In this document: positions 1 through 9,285 of the stretch, piece by piece
How the letters are laid out: each line of letters opens with the position of its first letter
Numbering within the stretch: position 1 is the first letter of the stretch
Assembly (NCBI GenBank): GCA_937859515.1
Contig: CALMAK010000021.1
Span: 124,001 to 188,000 of the forward strand
Direction of reading: 5' to 3'
DNA: 64,000 bases
From: an uncultured Candidatus Saccharibacteria bacterium
GTDB taxonomy: Bacteria; Patescibacteriota; Saccharimonadia; Saccharimonadales; Saccharimonadaceae
Translations under genes and position numbers: made by a program
Notes under the pieces: model-generated
What the model was told of the DNA's origin: nothing
Databases searched by the model: none
Seen by the model: the letters and a program-made list of their open reading frames with translations, nothing else

Positions 1-432
1 CCATTCAACTTATCGGCGCCAATCGTTCGCAAGCTGGCAGAAGCGACTAATCCTCCAAAAAGTATCTACCTTATCGCTCAAAAGCAATTCGCCCGCAAAT
101 TAGTGCCAGGCAACGATCATTTCACCAGCCAGCTGTCGGCCGAAATCGCCCCTTGGTTTACTGTTCGTATCCGCAAACCCCTCAGAAAAACCGACTTCAC
201 ACCGCCGCCTGCCGTTGATACAGTACTGCTAGAAATCAAACCGCGCGAAGAGCCGCTGCTTGATGGGTCTCAGGCAGCCAACTATCGAGCTTTTGTGAGA
301 AAATGCTTTGAGCACCAAACAACCTTTCAGGCAACTGACCGTGCCAGCGCCAACATCTCACCCGAAAAACGTCCCTCTCAACTGGACATTGATGAATGGA
401 TACGCTTATTTGCAATATCAACAGAGGTGTGA
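1..432 (+). CDS. Erm/KsgA-family rRNA adenine dimethyltransferase, 5'-truncated by window edge
   Basis: The frame is open from base 1, so the N-terminal SAM-binding half lies upstream; 143 residues are visible. The first residues (PFNLSAPI) match the region of the N-x-P-F/Y catalytic loop of rRNA adenine N6-dimethyltransferases. The following PWFTVRIRKPL and FTPPPAVDTVLLEI segments resemble the C-terminal part of actinobacterial Erm enzymes more than KsgA. A separate, complete KsgA/RsmA lies at 28925-29725, so this is a second paralogue. Erm enzymes modify A2058 of 23S rRNA and block macrolide binding; that activity is inferred, not shown. It ends in TGA 12 bases before the next gene. Without the N-terminus, Erm versus a second 16S enzyme cannot be settled. 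Confidence 0.75.
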   Translation, partial: PFNLSAPIVRKLAEATNPPKSIYLIAQKQFARKLVPGNDHFTSQLSAEIAPWFTVRIRKPLRKTDFTPPPAVDTVLLEIKPREEPLLDGSQAANYRAFVRKCFEHQTTFQATDRASANISPEKRPSQLDIDEWIRLFAISTEV

Positions 433-438
433 TATAAT
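410..438 (+). promoter_or_regulatory. Sigma70-type promoter giving a leaderless mRNA
   Basis: TTGCAA (410-415), a 17-base spacer and TATAAT (433-438) lie over the end of the Erm-like gene. The -10 box ends six bases before the ATG at 445, so transcription should start at or next to the start codon. Confidence 0.65.
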
Positions 439-444
439 AAAAGT

Positions 445-735
445 ATGAATCGTAATCTGCCAGCCGAGAACCAGAAGAATCTTATCGATAAGGGGTTTGA
501 CCTCGATAAGCGCGCTAATCACGTTCTCATCGCAGCAGGACTTGGTATCGCCGCCGTCGGTTCGATTATTGCCGCACCCGCAGTTGTCACCTTTGGTGCA
601 CTGACAACCGGAGGTAGCATCGCGGGACTCGCCATGACTGACCGCCTCAAAGATGGATACGAAACCATGAAAGCAAAGCGTGCTGCAAAGCTCGGCAAAA
701 AAGTTACTCAGGATAATTTTCAACTCGCCGCCTAA
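445..735 (+). CDS. Small hypothetical membrane protein (96 aa)
   Basis: Unrecognised. The protein has a polar N-terminus, a Gly/Ala-rich hydrophobic stretch at about residues 28-65 that could form one or two membrane passes or a helical hairpin, and a basic Lys/Arg-rich tail (about residues 68-85). There is no Shine-Dalgarno site; instead TATAAT ends six bases before the ATG, which supports this start and a leaderless message. It follows the Erm-like gene by 12 bases but has its own promoter. Confidence 0.6.
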   Translation: MNRNLPAENQKNLIDKGFDLDKRANHVLIAAGLGIAAVGSIIAAPAVVTFGALTTGGSIAGLAMTDRLKDGYETMKAKRAAKLGKKVTQDNFQLAA

Positions 736-809
736 CTAGGTTGCATCACTGCGAAGAATTAGGTACACTTACACCTACTATGATTCGTTAGAATCCTCTA
801 TCCGTTCAC

Positions 810-826
810 GTTCGGACGAGCCGAAC
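810..826 (+). other. Hairpin in the leader of the ABC transporter gene
   Basis: GTTCGG, loop ACGAG, CCGAAC form a perfect six-pair stem about 50 bases before the TTG start of the exporter. No U-tract follows, so it is not an intrinsic terminator. The rest of 736-877 shows nothing recognisable. Confidence 0.4.
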
Positions 827-877
827 CGCTGACGACCTCTTCTTATTAATACCAAACAAAATCCAAGGAGACTTATT

Positions 878-2638
878 TTGACCAAACAAAAGACATATCT
901 GCGCGAGACAGCCCGTGCCTACAACCGCGTGATTGTGCGTAGCTGGCGACAAACTTTGCCGATTACGCTCAGCGTTATCCTGGGTACTATTCTGATTTTC
1001 TACGTGCCACCGCTTGTCATTGCACAGATTATTGCCAGCGAGCAAACCATCAACCTCGCAAATGGCGGCGTCTATCTGCTGGTATTTGGTGGTGCGTGGC
1101 TGGCCGGCGAGATGCTCTGGCGACTATCCTTTTACATTATGGCAAAGTTTGAAGCTAGGGCACTTGAGACTCTGTATCGTCATACGCTACGAGAACTTGT
1201 TTATAAAGACCTATCGTTTTTTAACGATCGTTTTGCTGGCAGTATCACCAAGAACATCTTGGCCTATGCGCGTCGCTTTGAGGGATACTACGATACGCTG
1301 ACATTTGGTGTGTTTTCGCAGGTTGGACCAATTATTTTTGGTCTTATCGTCCTGACCTTCTTGTCTCCCGTACTGTCCGCAACCTTGCTTGTGATTACAC
1401 TGGCTGTATTCTTTTTGGTGCGCCCGCTGATTGCCCGTCGATCACGCCTTGTCAAACGACGCGAGGAAAAACATGCCGAGATGTCGGGCCACGTGTCCGA
1501 TGTCATCGGCAACATTGCTGCCGTCAGAGCTTTTGGCGCTGAAGAGCGCGAACTGCGCGTCCATGAACAGCATGCCGAAGAATACGCCCAGCGCGCCTAC
1601 GAAACATGGCAGTACCACAATACCCGCATTGACATGCTAATCTCGCCATTTTACGTCAGTGCCAATGTTCTGGCGCTTGCCATCGTGATGCATGCCGGCA
1701 TTGACGCCTCTACCAAGGCGGGTCTGTTCCTTGCTTTCAACTATTTCCTCAATATTTCACGCTTTATGTGGGAATTTAACAGCATTTACCGCCGCTTAGA
1801 AGACGCTCTGAGTGACGCATCATTATTTGTCGAGTATCAGCAGGTTCAGCCAAAGATTATTAACATACCCGATGCAGCACAGATTACCATCACTAAGGGT
1901 AACTTGGATATGAAAGATGTTGCTTTTGCCCACCAGGATAACAATGAAAGCCTCTTTGAAAACTTCTCCCTGTCAGTTCCATCTGGCCAGCGCGTCGGGT
2001 TGGTCGGCCATTCCGGCGCCGGGAAAAGCACCTTAGTGTCGTTACTGATGCGCTTTGCTGACGTCAATGCTGGATCAATCACCATTGATGGACAGGATAT
2101 CAAAGAGGTGACTCAAGAGAGCCTTCATCACTCAGTCGCCTATGTCCCACAAGAACCTCTACTGTTCCATCGTTCCCTGCGCGAAAACATTGCCTATGGC
2201 AAGCCCGGCGCAACCGATGAAGAAATTGTTCAGGCCGCGAAACAAGCCAACGCACTGGAGTTCATCGAGCAGTTGCCAAAAGGGCCTGACACCCTGGTGG
2301 GCGAGCGCGGTGTCAAACTATCTGGCGGACAGCGCCAACGTATTGCGATTGCCCGCGCCATCCTCAAAGACGCGCCGATTCTTATACTGGACGAGGCCAC
2401 CAGCGCGCTGGACAGCGAAAGCGAGAAACTCATCCAGGACGCGCTTGCGAAACTCATGAAAGGTCGCACCAGTATCGTCATCGCGCACCGCCTTTCGACT
2501 ATCGCCAAGCTCGACCGTATTGTTGTACTTGATAAAGGCACCATTATCGAAGACGGCACGCATGCAGAATTGCTGAAGAAAAACGGCACCTATGCTACTC
2601 TTTGGCACCACCAGTCGGGCGGGTTTATTGAAGAGTAG
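878..2638 (+). CDS. ABC-type exporter, fused permease and ATPase
   Basis: A 586-residue half-transporter of the MsbA/multidrug exporter type, expected to work as a homodimer in the cytoplasmic membrane. Residues 1-310 carry about six membrane helices. The ATPase domain follows with Walker A GHSGAGKST, signature LSGGQRQR, Walker B ILILDEATSALD and the H-loop IAHRLST. The start is TTG: AAGGAG (865-870) is placed correctly for it and no ATG is nearby. Substrate is unknown. All catalytic motifs are intact. Confidence 0.93.
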   Translation: MTKQKTYLRETARAYNRVIVRSWRQTLPITLSVILGTILIFYVPPLVIAQIIASEQTINLANGGVYLLVFGGAWLAGEMLWRLSFYIMAKFEARALETLYRHTLRELVYKDLSFFNDRFAGSITKNILAYARRFEGYYDTLTFGVFSQVGPIIFGLIVLTFLSPVLSATLLVITLAVFFLVRPLIARRSRLVKRREEKHAEMSGHVSDVIGNIAAVRAFGAEERELRVHEQHAEEYAQRAYETWQYHNTRIDMLISPFYVSANVLALAIVMHAGIDASTKAGLFLAFNYFLNISRFMWEFNSIYRRLEDALSDASLFVEYQQVQPKIINIPDAAQITITKGNLDMKDVAFAHQDNNESLFENFSLSVPSGQRVGLVGHSGAGKSTLVSLLMRFADVNAGSITIDGQDIKEVTQESLHHSVAYVPQEPLLFHRSLRENIAYGKPGATDEEIVQAAKQANALEFIEQLPKGPDTLVGERGVKLSGGQRQRIAIARAILKDAPILILDEATSALDSESEKLIQDALAKLMKGRTSIVIAHRLSTIAKLDRIVVLDKGTIIEDGTHAELLKKNGTYATLWHHQSGGFIEE

Positions 2639-2654
2639 GTAAAGTCGACTTTAC
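2639..2654. other. Perfect 16-bp palindrome GTAAAGTCGACTTTAC
   Basis: It begins directly after the exporter's stop codon and lies upstream of the Nudix gene promoter. It could be a transcription-factor site or a hairpin at the exporter 3' end. A related inverted repeat (GTAAAG, six bases, CTTTAC) lies at 37872-37889 upstream of pyk. Confidence 0.4.
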
Positions 2655-2667
2655 TAGTTGCCTACGC

Positions 2668-2697
2668 TTGCGTTTGTTACGCTATGACTCATACAAT
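2668..2697 (+). promoter_or_regulatory. Promoter of the HTH-Nudix gene
   Basis: TTGCGT (2668-2673), an 18-base spacer and TACAAT (2692-2697). AAAGGAG follows and lies correctly ahead of the ATG at 2709. Confidence 0.5.
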
Positions 2698-2708
2698 AAA
2701 GGAGATTT

Positions 2709-3416
2709 ATGAGTTACGAACCAACCATTCACGAGACCCAGACATTGATTTTACGGCACCTGCTGTTTGTGCCGGATGCGGGGTTTGCCGAGTTACAAAA
2801 ACGTACTGGTCTGACCAGCGACCATTTTAACTTTCATATCAAAAAGCTAGTGGAAGTCGGCTACGTACAAAAACAGGATGCCAGTTACAGCCTGACACCC
2901 CGCGGCAAAGAATATGCCAATCGCATGGATACCGACGAAAACGAGATAGAAAAGCAACCAAAAGTATCTGTCGTGCTACTTGTCGAGCGCCAAAATGGTG
3001 ACCGGCGCGAATTTCTCACGCAACAACGTCTCAAACAACCATGGTACGGATTTTATGGACGCGCTGGCGGCAAGGTACGCTGGGGTGAAAGTTTTGAAGA
3101 GGCAGCAGCGCGCGAACTGGCAGAGGAGACTGGTCTTCAAGGAACATTTACGTTTAGTCATGTCTTTCACAAGCGTGACTACAAACAGTCAGACAGTAGT
3201 CTGCTAGAAGACAAGATATTTGTCATTATGCACTGCAACGAAACTACCGGCACGATGATGGAAGAATTTGAAGGTGGCAAAAACTTTTGGATGACCCAAG
3301 AAGAACTGGTTGCCCAAGATCACTATTTTGAAAGTGCGCGTGATTTCGTTACCTATCACGACCAGGGTATCCCCTATCATGCACAAAACTACACCTACGA
3401 TACAACTGAGTATTAG
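2709..3416 (+). CDS. Winged-helix/Nudix hydrolase fusion protein
   Basis: 235 residues. Residues about 1-75 look like a winged-helix domain of the MarR/PadR kind (helical start, then SLTPRGKEYAN as the wing). Residues about 85-215 are a Nudix domain with a complete Nudix box: GGKVRWGESFEEAAARELAE continuing EETGL, fitting GX5EX7REUXEEXGU. Nudix enzymes cleave nucleoside diphosphate-linked compounds; the substrate is not evident. The fusion suggests a nucleotide-sensing regulator or an enzyme with a recognition domain. The start has a strong AAAGGAG. A bidirectional terminator follows. Confidence 0.88.
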   Translation: MSYEPTIHETQTLILRHLLFVPDAGFAELQKRTGLTSDHFNFHIKKLVEVGYVQKQDASYSLTPRGKEYANRMDTDENEIEKQPKVSVVLLVERQNGDRREFLTQQRLKQPWYGFYGRAGGKVRWGESFEEAAARELAEETGLQGTFTFSHVFHKRDYKQSDSSLLEDKIFVIMHCNETTGTMMEEFEGGKNFWMTQEELVAQDHYFESARDFVTYHDQGIPYHAQNYTYDTTEY

Positions 3417-3417
3417 C

Positions 3418-3447
3418 AAATACCCCCGCAGAGTTACGGGGGTATTT
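3418..3447. terminator. Bidirectional intrinsic terminator
   Basis: AAATACCCCCG / CGGGGGTATTT stem between the converging Nudix gene and rplY. Confidence 0.85.
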
Positions 3448-3467
3448 ATTGAGATGACAGCAGTATG

Positions 3468-4145
3468 CTACTCTGCTTTTTCGGCAGCAGGCACATCCTC
3501 GCCATTCTCAGCAGGCACATCCTCGGCGCTTGCTTCTTCAGCATCTCCACCAGCCGCATCATTTGCCGCCTGCAATGCTGCTGGCTCGTAAACATTTGCT
3601 ACGACAAGTTCATGGTCCAATTCAGCGTCGGCAAACTCAACACCACGCGGCAATGTAATGTCAGCCAATGTCAATTTGTCTTCGGTCGTCACGAGGCTAG
3701 CCAGCGATACCTCTAGCGCTTCTGGCAGTTCAGCAGGCCTTGCCTTTACCTCGATCTGCTCGATTGCCTGTAGCACAACCAATCCTGCCCTCTCAGCTTC
3801 AGATTCACCTTCACCAATAAGGCGAATTGGCACTTCTGCTGTTACCACCTCATTCGCCTTCACCGCGTGAAATGCCACGTGGCGAATACGGGCCTTGACA
3901 GGATCTCTATCGACATCCTTAATCATGGCAATCTTCTTTTTGCCGTCCACCGTCAGTTGTACCGGAGCATGCTTGCCAGCATCACGAACCGCTACCTCAA
4001 TCTCACGGTACGGTGATTGAACAATAATCGGGTCAATCCCCTGTCCATATACGACTCCTGGCACAATACCCTCCTTGCGAAGTCGCGCCACCTTTTTGCC
4101 TTGCAGCTCACGCGGCTGCAGTGTTAAGTTAATCTTATCTCCCAT
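3468..4145 (-). CDS. rplY: 50S ribosomal protein L25 (Ctc type)
   Basis: 225 residues: an N-terminal L25 domain that binds 5S rRNA, with the family signature RLRKEGIVPGVVYGQ near residue 22. A C-terminal beta domain and an Ala/Glu/Asp-rich acidic tail follow (last 40 residues), as in the long Ctc/TL5 form. A very strong AAGGAGGAG precedes the ATG, in contrast to the many leaderless genes here. Confidence 0.95.
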   Translation of the reverse strand: MGDKINLTLQPRELQGKKVARLRKEGIVPGVVYGQGIDPIIVQSPYREIEVAVRDAGKHAPVQLTVDGKKKIAMIKDVDRDPVKARIRHVAFHAVKANEVVTAEVPIRLIGEGESEAERAGLVVLQAIEQIEVKARPAELPEALEVSLASLVTTEDKLTLADITLPRGVEFADAELDHELVVANVYEPAALQAANDAAGGDAEEASAEDVPAENGEDVPAAEKAE

Positions 4146-4233
4146 GTCTCTCCTCCTTTTCGTTTGGATACCCTTACGGAAATAATATTGTATATCTAGT
4201 ATATCAAAAGGTTGTAGCTAACGCTAATCGTGC

Positions 4234-4246
4234 TATACTAATAGGG
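4234..4246 (+). promoter_or_regulatory. -10 box and seven-base leader of the DedA gene
   Basis: TATACT (4234-4239) ends seven bases before the ATG; TTGTAG at 4212-4217 is a plausible -35. This is a leaderless arrangement. Confidence 0.55.
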
Positions 4247-4972
4247 ATGATTGAAACTCTTTTTACTAGTGTATTGACCTTTGGGTCAATCCCCGGGCTG
4301 GACCTTGTTGACGTTATCATTGGATTTGGCATTTTTGCCGTTATTTTTGTTATTTTTGCCGAATCTGGCCTTCTGATTGGCTTCTTTTTACCGGGCGACA
4401 GCCTGTTGTTCACTGCTGGTGTCCTCTATCACTCGGGCATCCTACCTGGCAATGTGCCTATCCCGTTTTGGCTATTCCTGATTCTTCTTTTTGTTGCTGC
4501 CGTTCTTGGCGACACCGTCGGGTACTGGTTTGGCCGCAAGACTGGACCGCACATATTCAAGAAACCTGATGCCCGTCTCTTCAAGCAAGGTCATATCCGA
4601 AAGGCGCAAGAATTTTACGAGCGCCACGGTGGCAAAACAATTATCATCGCCCGCTTTGTGCCAATTGTTCGCACGTTTACGCCAATTGTTGCCGGCACAG
4701 CAAAAATGAACTACCAACGATTTCTTGCCTTTAATCTGGTTGGTGGTTTTGTCTGGACGTTTGGCGTCACTTCACTCGGCTACTCTATCGGCGCCGCCTT
4801 CAAGGCTGCTGGTCTTGATATTGACCACGTACTCCTGCCGATTATCCTGTTGATTATCTTTATCTCGGTCGCGCCGCCCGCTATTCACATCCTTAAAGAT
4901 AAGAAGAATCGTACAGCCCTTTGGGAAGGCACAAAACGCGAAGTCCAATCAATCTTCAGCAAGAAAAAATAA
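4247..4972 (+). CDS. DedA-family (SNARE-associated/VTT domain) membrane protein
   Basis: 241 residues, strongly hydrophobic, with the DedA/VTT hallmarks: ESGLLIGFFLPGDSLLF in the first third, GDTVGYWFGRKTG, and ARFVPIVRTFTPIVAG in the re-entrant region. DedA proteins are thought to scramble or recycle lipid carriers (including undecaprenyl phosphate) across the membrane. The transcript appears leaderless (TATACT, seven bases, ATG). It stands alone, divergent from rplY. Confidence 0.92.
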   Translation: MIETLFTSVLTFGSIPGLDLVDVIIGFGIFAVIFVIFAESGLLIGFFLPGDSLLFTAGVLYHSGILPGNVPIPFWLFLILLFVAAVLGDTVGYWFGRKTGPHIFKKPDARLFKQGHIRKAQEFYERHGGKTIIIARFVPIVRTFTPIVAGTAKMNYQRFLAFNLVGGFVWTFGVTSLGYSIGAAFKAAGLDIDHVLLPIILLIIFISVAPPAIHILKDKKNRTALWEGTKREVQSIFSKKK

Positions 4973-5091
4973 CTTGACCATTCAGCAACATCATGTCAGT
5001 ATTGTTACATGAGCTTTGTCATTGTCACTAAGAAGCAGATAGGAATCCCTAACGCCAGGCGGTGATTTTTAGCTCGTACCCAATCAACATC

Positions 5092-5114
5092 ACTCCCTCG
5101 GCAGGGAGTTTTTT
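5092..5114 (+). terminator. Hairpin plus U-run between the DedA gene and dapA
   Basis: ACTCCC, loop TCGGCA, GGGAGT followed by six T. It ends only 18 bases before the dapA ATG. It may simply end the DedA transcript or act as an attenuator in a dapA leader. The upstream 4973-5091 holds only weak hairpins, and I do not recognise a riboswitch there. Confidence 0.7.
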
Positions 5115-5132
5115 AATTACAAAGGAGAAAAT

Positions 5133-6071
5133 ATGTCGGAAAAATTAGAAGCGTATCATCAACATCGCGAGTCACCCTACGCTCAAAAATTCGGTCGCGT
5201 CATCACCGCAATGGTAACACCATTTCGCCCAGACGGTCGGGTACACTGGGAGAATGCCTCTTCCCTGGCCCGTCACCTACTAGAAAGCGGCTCTGACTCG
5301 CTGGCTATTGCCGGTACAACCAGCGAAAGCGCAACACTATCACACGAAGAACAGCACGAGCTATTTTGGCGGATACGTGGAGCGACAACCGACACGATAC
5401 TTGCAGGCACAGGATCAAACAGCACGGATGAGGCGGTGTCACTATCACGTTACGTTACGCAAAGAAATCTTGCCGATGGCCTATTGGTCGTATCGCCATA
5501 CTATAATCGTCCTTCGCAATACGGCATTGAGGAGTATTTTCATGCTATTGCAGATGAAACAAACTTACCAATTATCATGTATAACATTCCCGGCCGTACT
5601 GGTCGTGCAATCGAACACGATACAATTGTCCGGCTTGCCCAGAATCATACAAACATTATCGGCCTCAAGGATGCCGGAGGCAGCACCGCGGACATACATG
5701 ACCTGCTGAGACGTGGCGACTTGCCAGAAGATTTTGTCGTGTACAGTGGAGATGATGGACGAAATCTTGAACTTGCAGAGGTGGGTGCAGTCGGTGCAAT
5801 TTCCGTCGCCAGTCATTGGATAGGTAACCGTATGCAGTCTATGTACGACGCACTTGACCACGGCGACTACGAAGCAGCACGTGCAATGAATGAAATGCTT
5901 CAACCTCACTACCTTTACGAGTCATACGACGACGCACCAAATCCTATTCCAACAAAAACACTACTTCATGAGGCTCAGATTATCGAATCGGCCCATACAA
6001 GGCCACCGATGTCGGTTGCACCAGAAGTACGCCAGGCTCTTGGTGTTCGTGCGCGCCAGCTATTACAATAG
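5133..6071 (+). CDS. dapA: 4-hydroxy-tetrahydrodipicolinate synthase (DapA) family aldolase
   Basis: 312 residues of the Schiff-base class I aldolase family (DapA/NanA fold). The DapA signature residues are present: [10 protein letters not shown], catalytic tyrosine in [11 protein letters not shown], arginine in MYNIPGRTG and the Schiff-base lysine in IGLKDAGGS. DapA condenses pyruvate with aspartate semialdehyde at the start of lysine/DAP synthesis. No other DAP-pathway gene is nearby, so it may be an orphan used for another aldol reaction. AAAGGAG precedes the ATG. It converges on uvrA with a nine-base overlap. Confidence 0.9.
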   Translation: MSEKLEAYHQHRESPYAQKFGRVITAMVTPFRPDGRVHWENASSLARHLLESGSDSLAIAGTTSESATLSHEEQHELFWRIRGATTDTILAGTGSNSTDEAVSLSRYVTQRNLADGLLVVSPYYNRPSQYGIEEYFHAIADETNLPIIMYNIPGRTGRAIEHDTIVRLAQNHTNIIGLKDAGGSTADIHDLLRRGDLPEDFVVYSGDDGRNLELAEVGAVGAISVASHWIGNRMQSMYDALDHGDYEAARAMNEMLQPHYLYESYDDAPNPIPTKTLLHEAQIIESAHTRPPMSVAPEVRQALGVRARQLLQ

Positions 6072-8873
6072 TGCTCTAAGATATTGTCCCGTAAATGATT
6101 TCTTGGCTCGAGTAATCTCTTCTGGCGTACCTTCGGCAACGACGACACCACCGCCCAATCCACCCTCAGGACCCATATCAATAATATAGTCAGCTGTCTT
6201 AATGACGTCGAGATTATGCTCGATAATAATCATACTATTACCACCTTCAACCAGCTGTTGCAAAATGTGCAGTAGCTTCTTCACATCAGCGCTGTGAAGA
6301 CCCGTCGTCGGCTCGTCCAAGATATATAGCGTCTTACCCGTACTGCGTCGGCTCAATTCGGTCGCAAGCTTGATACGCTGCGCCTCACCACCACTAAACG
6401 TTGTTGCGGGCTGGCCGAGGCGAATGTAGCCCAAGCCCACCTCAACCAATGTGTCGAGTTTTCGCGCAATTGCTGGAACATTCTCAAAGAATTTAGCAGC
6501 TTGCTCGACGGTCATTTCCAGTACATCGGCAATAGTCACACCCTTGTATTTGATTTCTAGTGCCTCGCGGTTGTAGCGCTTGCCCTTACAGACGTCGCAG
6601 GTCACGTACACATCCGGCAAAAAGTGCATTTCTATCTTGATCATACCGTCACCCTGACAGTTCTCGCAACGACCGCCCTTGACATTAAAACTAAAGCGTC
6701 CTGCCTTATAGCCACGAATATTTGCTTCAGGGGTGCCAGCAAACAGCTCACGGATTGGCGTAAAAATACCCGTATAGGTAGCAGGGTTACTGCGTGGTGT
6801 ACGCCCAATAGCTGATTGGTCAATGATAATTGCTTTGTCGAGTTGGCTTATGCCTTCGATATTTTCATGTGCACCTGGTACCGTTTGCGCACGGTGCAAA
6901 CGTGCTGAAAGCTCTTTAGCCAAAATGTCGTTAACCAACGTCGACTTGCCACTTCCCGACACACCCGATACAACCGTAATAACACCAAGAGGAAATGCTA
7001 CATCAATATTTTTGAGGTTGTTCTCTTTGGCGCCACGGATAATGAGTTTACGATCCGCATCCACAGCACGACGCTTCTTGGGTACGTCAATTTTTTCTGC
7101 ACCACTGAGATAGCGTCCTGTAATACTATCGCTATTCGCCGCAACTTCGTCTGGCGTACCTGCTGCAATCACCTGTCCACCATGCACACCAGCACCTGGT
7201 CCAATATCGAGTAGGTAGTCTGCTTCACGAATCGTGTCTTCATCATGCTCGACCACCAATACTGTGTTGCCAAGGTCGCGCAAATTCTTCAATGTCGCAA
7301 TCAGACGGTCATTGTCGCGTTGGTGCAAGCCAATTGACGGTTCATCCAGTACGTACAATACACCCTGCAAGCCAGCACCAATTTGTGTTGCCAAACGAAT
7401 ACGTTGTGCCTCACCACCACTAAGAGTATTGGCTGCACGGCCAAGCTCAAGATAGCTAAGGCCGACGTTACTCATAAAACCAAGGCGTGCAGTAATTTCC
7501 TTAAAAATCTGACGTGCAATAAACTCTTCCTGCTCGGTCAGCTTCATCTCCGCGAATACATCCAGCGCCGCATCAATGCCCAGTCCACAAATATCCATAA
7601 TGCTCAGTCCATGCACCGTCACCGCCAGCACGACTGGCTTGAGACGAGCACCCTGACATGCATGACACTTACGCTCGCGCATGAATCGTTCGATGTCTTT
7701 GCGCATAAACTCGCTGTCAGTATCTTTGTGGCGACGCTCAAGATTCGGGATTACCCCCTCATGTGTTGACTCATAGCTGCGGCCCGCGCCTACTTCAACG
7801 GTATATTTTTGATTACCGGTGCCATATAGCACCTTTTCTAAATCTTCAGACGATAAATCTCGCACTGGTACATGCACACTAAAGCCATGCGCTTGGGCAA
7901 CTTGCGACAACTTTTTCATATACCATGCGTCACTGTTAACACGATTATACGGGCGAATCGCACCTTCAGCAATTGTAAGATTAGGGTTAAATACCAGATC
8001 AGGATCAACCTCAAGGCGACTACCCAAACCGGTACATACCGGACACGCACCCTGGGGAGAGTTAAAGCTAAAGAGTCGTGGCTCAAGCTCGGGAATATCT
8101 TCGCCCGGGTGATCAACACAAGCATAGCGCTGACTGTAGGTCGTCAGCTCGTCCGATTCTGCATCGAGCAGCTCCACCACACCATCAGCAATCTCCAGCG
8201 CTTGCTCGACCGATTGCGTAATACGACTCGCCATATCGGGGCCGAGCGCGATACGGTCAACCACGATTTCGATATCATGCTTGTAACTCTTTTGAAGCTC
8301 AGGAAATTCATCAAGCGCGTAGACAACGCCATCGACACGTGCCCTTGCAAAACCAGCCTTTTGGTACTGCTCGGGGATATGCGCAAACTCACCCTTCTTC
8401 TGCTTCACGATTGGTGCGAGAATCATCACACGCGTGCCAGCCGGTCGCTTCATGATTTCATCAATGATATCTTGTGGGGTGCGACGCGCCACTTCCTTGC
8501 CACAAATCGGGCAATGAGGAACGCCAATGCGTGCATACAGGAGGCGCAAGTAATCATATATTTCCGTTACCGTCGCAACGGTCGAACGTGGGTTGCGGCT
8601 GGTCGATTTTTGGTCAATCGAGATCGCCGGGCTGAGACCTTCGATACTATCAACGTCGGGCTTATCCATAATACCAAGGAATTGGCGTGCATAACTTGAG
8701 AGGCTTTCAACATATCGGCGCTGTCCTTCGGCATAAATCGTATCAAACGCCAGTGAGGATTTGCCACTACCCGATAAACCAGTAATAACCACTAGCTTAT
8801 CGCGTGGAATCTCCACATCGACATTTTTCAAATTATGCTCACGCGCACCACGAACTCGGATCACCTCTGACAT
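6063..8873 (-). CDS. uvrA: Excinuclease ABC subunit A
   Basis: 936 residues with this start. It is the damage-recognition ATPase of nucleotide excision repair. Two ABC modules (Walker [13 protein letters not shown] and [13 protein letters not shown], signatures [12 protein letters not shown] and [12 protein letters not shown]) and the zinc modules (CPIC, CHAC, CENC with CDVC) are intact. The frame extends to 8915, but the family start [17 protein letters not shown] sits at 8873. There TATAAT ends nine bases before the ATG, so the upstream 14 codons are probably untranslated and the mRNA leaderless. Confidence 0.97.
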   Translation of the reverse strand: MSEVIRVRGAREHNLKNVDVEIPRDKLVVITGLSGSGKSSLAFDTIYAEGQRRYVESLSSYARQFLGIMDKPDVDSIEGLSPAISIDQKSTSRNPRSTVATVTEIYDYLRLLYARIGVPHCPICGKEVARRTPQDIIDEIMKRPAGTRVMILAPIVKQKKGEFAHIPEQYQKAGFARARVDGVVYALDEFPELQKSYKHDIEIVVDRIALGPDMASRITQSVEQALEIADGVVELLDAESDELTTYSQRYACVDHPGEDIPELEPRLFSFNSPQGACPVCTGLGSRLEVDPDLVFNPNLTIAEGAIRPYNRVNSDAWYMKKLSQVAQAHGFSVHVPVRDLSSEDLEKVLYGTGNQKYTVEVGAGRSYESTHEGVIPNLERRHKDTDSEFMRKDIERFMRERKCHACQGARLKPVVLAVTVHGLSIMDICGLGIDAALDVFAEMKLTEQEEFIARQIFKEITARLGFMSNVGLSYLELGRAANTLSGGEAQRIRLATQIGAGLQGVLYVLDEPSIGLHQRDNDRLIATLKNLRDLGNTVLVVEHDEDTIREADYLLDIGPGAGVHGGQVIAAGTPDEVAANSDSITGRYLSGAEKIDVPKKRRAVDADRKLIIRGAKENNLKNIDVAFPLGVITVVSGVSGSGKSTLVNDILAKELSARLHRAQTVPGAHENIEGISQLDKAIIIDQSAIGRTPRSNPATYTGIFTPIRELFAGTPEANIRGYKAGRFSFNVKGGRCENCQGDGMIKIEMHFLPDVYVTCDVCKGKRYNREALEIKYKGVTIADVLEMTVEQAAKFFENVPAIARKLDTLVEVGLGYIRLGQPATTFSGGEAQRIKLATELSRRSTGKTLYILDEPTTGLHSADVKKLLHILQQLVEGGNSMIIIEHNLDVIKTADYIIDMGPEGGLGGGVVVAEGTPEEITRAKKSFTGQYLRALL

Positions 8874-8976
8874 ATCCGGTCCATTATACTCTGTCTTATT
8901 ACTTTTTTCCACCATTCAATGACACATTTTGCCTATGCTTGCAAATCTTCTCTTATGCCTCTATACTTCAACCACT

Positions 8977-9285
8977 ATGAAGAAGTCACTGACGCTCACC
9001 ATCATCATGCTTATTATTCTTAGCATCATGTTCTTTGATCAGATTCTCGTTTTTCTTCTTTCAGGATTGATTCCTGGCACAAATTTCTCGATTCCTCCGA
9101 CAACCATGTTGGCCGTGATGGTCGCCAGTGCGATTTTGATCCCTACTCTACGATATCGTCATGAAATATACAAAAGCTCTCTTGATCTGTATGATGCATT
9201 TTTTGGCATTAAAAAGAAAAAAGACAATGAACCAAGTGGCGATACACAGCCAGAACTGCCTCGTCGTCGTTATCAAGAGCTTTAA
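8977..9285 (+). CDS. Small hypothetical membrane protein (102 aa)
   Basis: Unrecognised. Two hydrophobic segments (about residues 3-28 and 37-52) precede a charged, Lys/Asp-rich tail ending PRRRYQEL. An upstream in-frame ATG at 8929 is less likely because TATACT (8962-8967) lies between it and this ATG, nine bases away, giving a leaderless message. The stop overlaps the exonuclease I stop by four bases. Confidence 0.55.
   Translation: MKKSLTLTIIMLIILSIMFFDQILVFLLSGLIPGTNFSIPPTTMLAVMVASAILIPTLRYRHEIYKSSLDLYDAFFGIKKKKDNEPSGDTQPELPRRRYQEL

Noticed and set aside
4973-5132. Lysine riboswitch or T-box ahead of dapA
   Set aside because: The interval is too short and none of the conserved core segments I know is present; only a terminator-like hairpin is supported.
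7872-8699. 275-codon plus-strand frame inside uvrA
   Set aside because: Antisense shadow of an intact uvrA; no ribosome site or recognisable protein.
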